9,019 nucleotides of DNA from Fen-549 sp964636655. GTDB taxonomy: Bacteria > Actinomycetota > Thermoleophilia > Gaiellales > Gaiellaceae. Shown here one piece after another: positions 1-5,543 of this stretch; position 1 is the stretch's first letter; the number at the start of each line of letters is the position of its first letter. The stretch lies in assembly GCA_964636655.1 (NCBI GenBank), contig CAZWTK010000055.1, positions 1 to 9,019 of the forward strand, read 5' to 3'. Below the pieces are notes generated by a model. That model searched no databases. It had not been told where the DNA came from and saw only the letters and a list, made by a program, of their open reading frames with translations. A program made the translations under genes and the position numbers.

Positions 1-568
1 CCGCCGCGATCGTCTTGCCCGAGGCGGTCGGATGGCGGAAGCGGAAACGCCTGACGGCACCCGAGTCCTGCGCAGGCGTCAGTTCCGGCAACTCCTCGTC
101 GTCGTCGGCGTGTGGCTCGGTAAAACCGTTCTCCTCCTCCTCCTCTTCGTCCTCCAGATCGGTCTCGTCGGGGAGGTGCCCGTTGGCGAAGGCCGCCTCG
201 ACCTGGCGCTGGTTGGCGGCGATCAGCTCGGTGAGCATGCCGGCGAGCGCATCGACCTGGTGGCGGCGGAGCTCCAGCCCCGAGGCCAGGTGCGGCGGCT
301 TCTCTGTCAGCACCCGCTCGAGCCCGAGCATGAGCGCGTAGCGAACTTTCCACTCCGGCGACGGCGCCGAGTTTCCCGCCTCAATCTCGGCGATCGCATC
401 GTCCAGAGCGCGCCGACGCGCCGAGTCCGGGGCCATGGCTCGAGTCGGATCCTCGCCTTCGCGCAGGAACGACTCACCCGCCCACGCTTCCGCGCGTCGG
501 GCTTTGGCGACGATTTCCTCGCCAGATCGATCGAGCGTTGTCGGAAGTTGGTCTGTCGTCTCTGACAT
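1..568 (-). CDS. SF2 (DEAD/DEAH-type) helicase, N-terminal 189 residues, cut by the window edge
   Basis: The frame is open from an ATG at 568 to the left edge, giving 189 residues. ATG 568 is the most upstream possible start: an in-frame stop lies about 20 codons before it with no ATG, GTG or TTG between. There is no Shine-Dalgarno in front (the bases are C-rich), so the start is likely but not certain; Met45 is an alternative. Residues 98-112 (LELRRHQVDALAGML) resemble the segment preceding motif I in SF2 helicases, and residues 179-187 (HPTASGKTI) are a Walker A / motif I for ATP binding. Between them lie about 65 residues including an acidic run at 139-146 (EDEEEEEE) and a second one at 154-159. 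Residues 1-75 are charged and probably helical. An ATP-dependent nucleic-acid helicase or translocase is the best call. DEAD/DEAH motif II and the second RecA domain are outside the window, so the subfamily is open. Confidence 0.75.
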   Translation of the reverse strand, partial: MSETTDQLPTTLDRSGEEIVAKARRAEAWAGESFLREGEDPTRAMAPDSARRRALDDAIAEIEAGNSAPSPEWKVRYALMLGLERVLTEKPPHLASGLELRRHQVDALAGMLTELIAANQRQVEAAFANGHLPDETDLEDEEEEEENGFTEPHADDDEELPELTPAQDSGAVRRFRFRHPTASGKTIAA

Positions 569-841
569 GGGAGGGCGGCATGCGTTGCCGCGCCGTGACC
601 ACCAGGAATAGACGCGCCTACGCTCAGAGAGCTACCGATGAAGAGCGCGGCTGGCCAAAGAATAGCGAAAGAGCAGCCGTGGAGCGAGAAGTAGACGTTC
701 GGAACGCGATTCGGTTAGTGTCGAGAGGGATGGGGACGACATCTTGACGCCTCCCGTGAGGCGGGACTATCAGCGCCAGGGCCGTCGAAGTGCCGGAACC
801 AGTTAGCCGCAAGTCGTACGCCGCCGGAGAACTCTCGAAGG
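569..841. other. Intergenic stretch without a convincing gene
   Basis: These 273 bases lie upstream of the helicase gene and downstream of the small membrane ORF. Short frames exist on both strands, but their translations are Arg/Ser-rich with no motif or hydrophobic pattern. No tRNA-like cloverleaf or good promoter was found. The only structure seen is a small hairpin at 748-763. The stretch may hold the helicase promoter, but no pair of -35 and -10 boxes stands out. Confidence 0.5.
748..763 (-). terminator. Small GC hairpin, possible weak terminator
   Basis: CGCCTC and GAGGCG form a perfect 6-bp stem around a 4-base loop. On the minus strand it lies about 80 bases after the stop of the small membrane ORF and before the helicase gene, where a terminator would fit. 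No T-run follows it, so intrinsic termination is doubtful. Confidence 0.2.
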
Positions 842-1075
842 TTAGTCGCTCAGCGCACTGCCGAGCGAAAAGGCGAAGGCCCCCTCGAGAACGAGCGCGA
901 AGATTGCAAGGATTGGCACCCAGCGCGGGCAGTCGCGAGTCAACCCGGAACCGAACGCGAATAGAGCCGGAATGACCGTCACTGACGCGAACAGTGTCGG
1001 GCGGGCGTTGGAGGAGTGCTCGCAATCCATCGTCGGCCCGAATCTGAGAACGAGGATGGCCCCGAGGACAGACAT
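842..1075 (-). CDS. Small predicted membrane protein, 77 aa, unknown function
   Basis: I do not recognise a family. The product has a hydrophobic N-terminus (1-12), a hydrophobic segment at about 28-45 and a longer one at about 52-72, joined by a short polar loop (14-27) with one Cys and by a loop with a second Cys at 49. This pattern suits a two- or three-pass inner-membrane protein. Third codon positions are mostly G or C, as in the neighbouring genes, which favours real coding. The ATG at 1075 has no clear Shine-Dalgarno. The frame stays open 14 codons upstream but contains no other start codon. It could be an intact small protein or the C-terminal remnant of a larger membrane protein. It lies in the same direction as its neighbours, 111 bases after the regulator stop. 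Confidence 0.42.
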   Translation of the reverse strand: MSVLGAILVLRFGPTMDCEHSSNARPTLFASVTVIPALFAFGSGLTRDCPRWVPILAIFALVLEGAFAFSLGSALSD

Positions 1076-1186
1076 CGCGAGGAACGACTTAACGAGCCGG
1101 CGTGCGACTACTTCAGATCACGACAGGACGGGTTGGGTGTAGTCGTATTCCTCGTCAGGTGGGTGGGCGCTCGACCCGGGCACTTC

Positions 1187-1732
1187 TCACTCGTGCGTTG
1201 CCGGCGGGTGCATGAAGGCCGTCAGCACAATCGGCTCAAGCTTGGGGTCGGATTCCGCTTGAGCCTGGTTCACAGCCTGATCGATCAGATCGGAGAGGCG
1301 TTCGGGATCGATACGCACAGCGTCGGTGATAACCCGAAAGCGCCCCGTCTGCGAGTACTTGGCCAGACCGCGCTGCACCTCTTCGAGCAGTGACGAGTGG
1401 ACGTCGCTGATGACTGTGTTGGCCGACAGCAGCTCGGGCGCGACGGTGATGTTCCGAGCGACCGCCCGGTACGGCTTCTCGCGCCGGCCGCCGTTCTCCT
1501 TGGCCAACCGGATCAGGCCGGCCTTGAGCAGCATGCGTACGTGGAAATGAAGGTGACCCGGGTCGATACCGATCCGGCCGGCCAGCTCGCGGTTGGTGAA
1601 CGCCTGCCCGGCCTCCTCGCCCAGCATCTCCAGCACGCGCAGCCGCAGAGGGTGCCCCAGCGCCTTGAGCTGGTCGGGCCTGGTGATCGTCAGGACGTCT
1701 AGCGTCTCGTGCTCGTCCGGGGAGGCGGACAT
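1187..1732 (-). CDS. ArsR/HTH_20-type winged-helix transcriptional regulator
   Basis: The product is a 181-residue DNA-binding protein. Residues 18-95 form a winged helix of the ArsR type: a first helix with LKALGHPLRLRVLEML (22-37), a helix-turn-helix with recognition helix around DPGHLHFHVRMLLKAGLI (57-74), and a basic wing ending in KPYRAVAR (86-93). Residues 100-178 are an uncharacterised C-terminal domain with predicted helices, probably for dimerisation or ligand sensing. No cysteine cluster for metal sensing is visible, so a metal-responsive ArsR role is not supported. The ATG at 1732 lacks a Shine-Dalgarno, but a TATAGT box 10-15 bases upstream suggests a nearly leaderless transcript. 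Two adjacent palindromes sit at the -35 region, so autoregulation is likely. It lies 67 bases downstream of proC in the same direction. Its target and ligand cannot be read from the sequence. Confidence 0.85.
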   Translation of the reverse strand: MSASPDEHETLDVLTITRPDQLKALGHPLRLRVLEMLGEEAGQAFTNRELAGRIGIDPGHLHFHVRMLLKAGLIRLAKENGGRREKPYRAVARNITVAPELLSANTVISDVHSSLLEEVQRGLAKYSQTGRFRVITDAVRIDPERLSDLIDQAVNQAQAESDPKLEPIVLTAFMHPPATHE

Positions 1733-1741
1733 AAGAACTGC

Positions 1742-1747
1742 ACTATA
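1742..1747 (-). promoter_or_regulatory. -10 box of the regulator gene, near-leaderless start
   Basis: The minus strand reads TATAGT here, five of six matches to the TATAAT consensus. A transcript beginning about 7 bases downstream would start only 3-4 bases before the ATG at 1732. That agrees with the absence of a Shine-Dalgarno and is a common arrangement in actinobacteria. No consensus -35 is present at the proper distance; the palindrome 1764-1773 occupies that place. Confidence 0.45.
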
Positions 1748-1753
1748 TGACGT

Positions 1754-1773
1754 GACTCGAGTCGGCGTACGCC
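1754..1773. promoter_or_regulatory. Twin 10-bp palindromes, candidate operator of the regulator
   Basis: Two perfect palindromes lie end to end: GACTCGAGTC at 1754-1763 and GGCGTACGCC at 1764-1773. They cover the spacer and -35 region of the putative regulator promoter, between the proC stop and the regulator start. A dimeric winged-helix protein binding here would block its own transcription. Binding is inferred; the symmetry is seen directly. Confidence 0.45.
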
Positions 1774-1799
1774 GAACCGGCGGCCGGACTGAGGCTCAA

Positions 1800-2621
1800 C
1801 TAGTCGTCGCCGCCGAGCTCGCGCGAGCGCTCCATTGCCGCCTGAATCGCATTTAAGAAGGCGGCGCGAATACCGGCGCGCTCGAGCTCACGGATGGCCC
1901 TGATCGTCGTGCCGCCCGGCGATGTCACGTTCTCGCGCAGCTCGACCGGGTGGATGTGCTCGTCTCGCAGCAGCTTCGCCGTTCCGAACATCGTCTGGAC
2001 GACGAGCTGGGTGGAGACCTCGCGGGAGAGACCGAGCAGGATTCCGGCCTCGATCATCGCCTCGGCGAGCAGCGCGAAGTAGGCCGGGCCCGAGCCGGAG
2101 ACGGCCGTGACGGCATCCATGTCGTACTCGTGCACACGCACGACCGCACCCAGATGGGCTAGTACGTCTTCGGCCAGCGCCATGTGCTCTTCGCCGGCGT
2201 GCGCTCCGGCGCAGATGCCCGCCATGCCTTCCTGCACGGTGGCCGGGGTGTTGGGCATCGCACGGACGACCGGCACACCTTCGGCGAGGTGCTTCTCGAT
2301 CGCCTTGGTCTTCACAGCGGCCGCGACCGAGAGCACGGTCTGCTCGCCGGTGAGTTCGTCGCCAATCTCACTCAGCAGCGCCGGTAGATCTTGAGGCTTG
2401 ACCGCGACGACGATCAAACCCGCGTCCTTGACCGCGTCGCGATTCGATTCGCTAGTCTCGACGCCGCACCGCTCCTTGATCGCCTGCAGGCGCTCGCTGT
2501 GGATGTCGGTGGCGATGATCTCGCTTGGTTTGCGCCAGCCCGACGCGCACAGGCCCTTGATCAGAGCTTCTCCGATCTTGCCCGTGCCGATGACGACGAT
2601 ACGCCGCTTGTCCACGCTCAT
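1800..2621 (-). CDS. proC: Pyrroline-5-carboxylate reductase
   Basis: This 273-residue cytosolic enzyme catalyses the last step of proline synthesis, reducing 1-pyrroline-5-carboxylate to L-proline with NAD(P)H. The length is typical of ProC. The N-terminal Rossmann fold has the dinucleotide loop IGTGKIG (11-17) and the VAVKPQ segment (72-77). RAMPNTP (120-126) closes the cofactor domain. The C-terminal dimerisation and substrate domain carries AVSGSGPAY (173-181) and the signature around ENVTSPGGTT (230-239). The start at 2621 gives the family's normal N-terminus; the same frame runs further upstream but only as an Arg-rich shadow of the preceding gene. The ATG overlaps the stop of the glycosylase gene (ATGA), so translation is probably coupled. 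All catalytic signatures look intact. Confidence 0.96.
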   Translation of the reverse strand: MSVDKRRIVVIGTGKIGEALIKGLCASGWRKPSEIIATDIHSERLQAIKERCGVETSESNRDAVKDAGLIVVAVKPQDLPALLSEIGDELTGEQTVLSVAAAVKTKAIEKHLAEGVPVVRAMPNTPATVQEGMAGICAGAHAGEEHMALAEDVLAHLGAVVRVHEYDMDAVTAVSGSGPAYFALLAEAMIEAGILLGLSREVSTQLVVQTMFGTAKLLRDEHIHPVELRENVTSPGGTTIRAIRELERAGIRAAFLNAIQAAMERSRELGGDD

Positions 2622-3610
2622 CGCGCGGAGTCTATACCTCGCCCGGCACGCGAGGCGAGTGGCTTGGCTCGTCGCCGGGGCACCGCTCGGGCGGCCGTCC
2701 CCACGTCGAGCACGCCCCGACCGAGCGGAATCAGCCCGCGGCGCGATCCGCACAGCAAGTAGACGGAGGCGAGGCCTTCCCACTCTCCGTAGCGAGCGAG
2801 CAGCTCGCCCGTCTCGGCCTCGCCGACCCAGCGTCCGGCGAGCACTGAGTAGAGCTTCACCAGTCCGAGATCGGCGACGAGCCCGTGGTCGTAGCGACCA
2901 AGTCCCTCGAGGAAGACCACGCCGATCGACCACGGCCCGATTGTCCGCTCACGGGCAAGCCGCCCGTAGACGGAACTGGACGGCAGCTCGCGCAGCCGCT
3001 CTAGGTCGAGCGTGCGGCAAACCCGGACGAGTGCCGCGGCGCGTTTCGGCGCTAGGCCGAGCCGGCACAGCTCGGCCGGAGACAGCGCCGCCAGCCGCTC
3101 CTGTGTCGGCGGAGCAAAGAGGCCGGTCACGGGATCGCGCAGCGAGATTCTTCGGATGACGCGGGCCTCGATGCTACGCGCCTCGCTGGCGGTGATCAGC
3201 TGCCCGCAGAGCGCGCGCAGGAGAGCGTGCGCGACCGTGGCGAGTCTGATCGGTCGCAGTCCGTGCAGGGCGCGAACCGTCACCCCGAGAAGAGGATCGT
3301 CGGCGAAGCGCTGGAGAAAGGCGGAGTGGTCGTCGTCGAGCGCGAGCTCGAAGCGAAGCCGCTCCAGGCCGCGCTCGCTGCTCGCGCTCAGTGTGATCGT
3401 GCCGTTGGGCCGCTGCCACGCCCGAGCGACCTCGAGGCAGTTTCCGCTCTCGACCAGAGCGGTCAGCTCACCGTTTCGAAAGCGCCTACACAGGTCGCTC
3501 GCGCCGCGCACCGAGAGTGCGAACGAGTAGGGCCCACGCGGGGGAGCGTCAGCGGCCAGGACCGGCGCTCGTCCCAGCTCCTCGATCTCCTTATGGACGA
3601 AAGGGTGCAT
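2618..3610 (-). CDS. DNA-3-methyladenine glycosylase II family protein (AlkA-like, HhH-GPD)
   Basis: The product is 330 residues and likely excises alkylated bases such as 3-methyladenine, starting base excision repair. Residues about 28-115 resemble the beta-rich N-terminal domain of AlkA. The HhH-GPD fold follows: ALCGQLIT (133-140) is the early helix motif, LSPAELCRLGLAPKRAAAL (176-194) lies in the middle, and RTIGPWSIGVV (222-232) takes the place of the hairpin-loop L-P-G-I-G-W-T-A segment. Asp247 in LVADLGLVKL aligns with catalytic Asp238 of E. coli AlkA. No catalytic hairpin Lys is evident, so it should be monofunctional. The last 35 residues are Arg/Ala-rich and outside the fold. ATG 3610 has a purine-rich AGAGAGG close upstream. 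The stop overlaps the proC start. It lies 148 bases downstream of an SOS-controlled exporter pair, which suggests a role in response to DNA-damaging compounds. Substrate range is unknown. Confidence 0.88.
   Translation of the reverse strand: MHPFVHKEIEELGRAPVLAADAPPRGPYSFALSVRGASDLCRRFRNGELTALVESGNCLEVARAWQRPNGTITLSASSERGLERLRFELALDDDHSAFLQRFADDPLLGVTVRALHGLRPIRLATVAHALLRALCGQLITASEARSIEARVIRRISLRDPVTGLFAPPTQERLAALSPAELCRLGLAPKRAAALVRVCRTLDLERLRELPSSSVYGRLARERTIGPWSIGVVFLEGLGRYDHGLVADLGLVKLYSVLAGRWVGEAETGELLARYGEWEGLASVYLLCGSRRGLIPLGRGVLDVGTAARAVPRRRAKPLASRAGRGIDSAR
2631..2636 (-). promoter_or_regulatory. Possible -10 box in front of proC
   Basis: The minus strand reads TATAGA about 10 bases before the proC ATG, within the end of the glycosylase gene. 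It could give proC its own nearly leaderless transcript. No -35 match is seen, so this is tentative. Confidence 0.25.
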
Positions 3611-3613
3611 CTA

Positions 3614-3620
3614 CCTCTCT
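3614..3620 (-). promoter_or_regulatory. Ribosome binding site of the glycosylase gene
   Basis: The minus strand reads AGAGAGG, ending 3 bases before the ATG at 3610. Spacing is short, but it is the only purine-rich element nearby and supports this start and independent initiation of the gene. Confidence 0.4.
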
Positions 3621-3722
3621 GAGTGGACTGAACGAGCTTACTTCTCGGGGAGGCGGCCGAGGCGTGGATGCCAGGGGTCGTACGAGCTGCGAATGCGCAC
3701 CGGCAAAGCGCCGAGCGGTTAG

Positions 3723-3752
3723 GGCGGCCGCTGGCGCCGTGAAACGGCCGCC
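3723..3752 (-). terminator. GC-rich hairpin after the exporter pair
   Basis: GGCGGCCG (3723-3730) and CGGCCGCC (3745-3752) form a perfect 8-bp stem with a 14-base loop, starting 6 bases after the stop of the second exporter gene. Position and strength suit a terminator or attenuator between the exporters and the glycosylase gene. No T-run follows, so read-through into the glycosylase gene is quite possible. In the rest of the gap (3611-3722) I see no convincing promoter. Confidence 0.35.
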
Positions 3753-3758
3753 TCGGGC

Positions 3759-5543
3759 CTAGCGGTAGGCGCTCGCCTGTAGCTCGTACAGCTCGGCGTA
3801 GAGGCCTCCCAACCGCATCAGCTCGGCATGGCTGCCCGACTCCAATACCTTTCCGTCCGCGACGACGAGGATCAGATCGGCCATCCGCACGGTCGAGAAG
3901 CGGTGCGAGACGAATAGTGTGATCGCGCCGGTGGCGGCGCCCACCCGCTTGGCGTTCTCGGCGTAGCGCTCGAACAGCTCGTGCTCGGCCTGTGCATCCA
4001 GCGCGCTGGTCGGCTCGTCGAGGACGAGCAGGAGCGGGTGCTCACGCATCATTGCTCGTCCGAGCGCCAGCTTCTGCCACTGCCCGCCGGAAAGCTCGGT
4101 GCCCTCGGCGTAGCTCTTGCCTAGCTGGGTCGAGAGACCCTGATCGAGGCGACCAATCATGTCCTCCGCGTGCGCGCGCTCGAGTGCCCCCTCGACCGCA
4201 GGCTCCGAGTCGAGGTTCGGCAGATCGCCGACGCCGACGGTCTGGCGGGCCACGAGCTCGAAGCGGGCGAAATCCTGAAAACCGCTGGCGATTCGCTCAC
4301 GCCATTCGGCGATGTCGAAGCGGCGAATGTCAACGCCGTCGAGCAGTATCCGACCCTCTTGCGGTTCGTAGAAGCGGCAGAGCAGCTTGACCAGCGTCGT
4401 CTTGCCAGCCCCGTTCTCGCCCACGATGGCAACCGTCGAGCCGGCCGGGAACTCGAGATTCGCTCCGCCGAGCACAACCTTGTCGGTGCCCGGGTAACTG
4501 AAGGTGACGTTGTCGAGCACGATGCCCTTCGCCGCCCGCGACGGCGTCGGTCGGTCGGGCTTGATGCGCTCGTCGCCGGCCACCAGCTGCTTGAGCCAGT
4601 GATAGCGGCCGATGATCTTCGCCATTCCCTGCAGGTTGTAGACGAGCCCGAGACCGATCGACACCTGGGTATTCACCTGAGCAGCCAACGTGATCGCCAG
4701 CACGACGTCGCCGGGCTGTCCGCGGTGTCTGATCACTCCCTGAACTACCAGCAGCACCGAGGCCACATAGCCGACCGAGAACACGAGCTGGCCGAGCGCT
4801 CGCACGACCGTGTTCGAGCGATGGATGCGCCAGAGCCGCTTGGTGGCGTTTTCCCACAGATCCAGGTGGCGACGGCGAAGCTCGTCCTGGAGCCCGAACA
4901 GCCGCAGCTCCTTGGCGGGGCCGGCACTGGTCGCCTGCCGGAAGAGATGACGGCTGAGCCGTATTTCGCCGGCGCTTGCGTCACGCGCTCGGTCGAGGCG
5001 GTTCTGGGCCCAGCGCCCCGTCAGAAGCGGCGGCAGCGAGAGCAGTGGGAGGAAGAGCAAAATCGGGTTGACGAGCGCCAGTAGGACGCCCGTCTCGATC
5101 ATTGCGACCGTCAGCCCAAACGCCGTCAACAGCGCCTCCAGCGACTGCCGCAGCTGGAACAGCTCCTCGCGCAGGATGGTGAGTCGGTCGGTGTAGTCCG
5201 CCCGCTCCTGGTGCTCGATTCCGGGCGAGCCGTTCGCCAGTAGGATCAGATCGGAGTCGATCTCGAGCATGTTGGTGTCGGCCAACTCGAAGTAGGAGAT
5301 GTGGGCGAAATGCCCGAGCGTGAGCCCAAAGATGACCAGCAGCGCGGTAACGGCTCCGGCCATCGCAGCGCCGATCTCGTTGCCTGCGAGCGCATAGTCG
5401 GTCAGCTGCTTGAGCGAAAGACCCACGAGTGGCGCCGACGCATAGGCCGCAAGCATTAAACTGACCGCGAGTACGGTCTTGGGCTTGTTGTTACGCCAGG
5501 CCAGCCCGAGCAGCGTACGGGCTCCGAGAATTACCTCTCTCAC
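3759..5543 (-). CDS. ABC exporter half-transporter, second subunit
   Basis: This 594-residue protein fuses a six-helix membrane domain to an ATPase domain, the layout of type IV (ABCB-like) exporters. Hydrophobic segments lie at about 22-44, 57-82, 135-158, 159-176, 246-271 and 279-305. The coupling region carries KELRLFGL (211-218). The ATPase has Walker A GENGAGKT (375-382), Q-loop Gln423 in FQDF, signature LSGGQ (484-488), Walker B with catalytic Glu510 (LLLVLDEP), D-loop SALD and switch His547, so it should hydrolyse ATP. The frame runs upstream to 5891, but that part is an Arg-rich shadow of the preceding gene. The GTG at 5543 overlaps its neighbour's stop (GTGA) and gives the usual exporter length, so I chose it. 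It probably forms a heterodimer with the upstream subunit. The substrate cannot be read; hydrophobic drugs, lipids or peptides are all possible. Confidence 0.93.
   Translation of the reverse strand: MREVILGARTLLGLAWRNNKPKTVLAVSLMLAAYASAPLVGLSLKQLTDYALAGNEIGAAMAGAVTALLVIFGLTLGHFAHISYFELADTNMLEIDSDLILLANGSPGIEHQERADYTDRLTILREELFQLRQSLEALLTAFGLTVAMIETGVLLALVNPILLFLPLLSLPPLLTGRWAQNRLDRARDASAGEIRLSRHLFRQATSAGPAKELRLFGLQDELRRRHLDLWENATKRLWRIHRSNTVVRALGQLVFSVGYVASVLLVVQGVIRHRGQPGDVVLAITLAAQVNTQVSIGLGLVYNLQGMAKIIGRYHWLKQLVAGDERIKPDRPTPSRAAKGIVLDNVTFSYPGTDKVVLGGANLEFPAGSTVAIVGENGAGKTTLVKLLCRFYEPQEGRILLDGVDIRRFDIAEWRERIASGFQDFARFELVARQTVGVGDLPNLDSEPAVEGALERAHAEDMIGRLDQGLSTQLGKSYAEGTELSGGQWQKLALGRAMMREHPLLLVLDEPTSALDAQAEHELFERYAENAKRVGAATGAITLFVSHRFSTVRMADLILVVADGKVLESGSHAELMRLGGLYAELYELQASAYR

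Noticed and set aside
129..155. CTC-rich tract that looks like a simple repeat
   Set aside because: It is the reverse of Glu/Asp codons in the helicase's acidic insert, not a separate repeat. The similar tract near 5546-5582 is explained by the exporter's acidic tail.
32..565. A 177-codon plus-strand frame at the left edge
   Set aside because: It is antisense to the helicase fragment, which has a recognisable Walker A. The hydrophobic Leu/Val run on the plus strand is just the reverse reading of Glu/Asp codons.
624..1025. A 133-codon minus-strand frame in the gene-poor stretch
   Set aside because: The composition is Arg/Ser-rich with no hydrophobic or domain pattern, and it overlaps the more gene-like small membrane frame.
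2622..2933. Upstream extension of proC to 2933
   Set aside because: The extra residues are an Arg-rich shadow of the glycosylase gene. ProC proteins begin just before the Rossmann strand, as with the ATG at 2621.
2398..3159. A 253-codon plus-strand frame opposite proC and the glycosylase gene
   Set aside because: The translation is dominated by Arg, Ala and Ser with no domain; both opposite genes are well supported.
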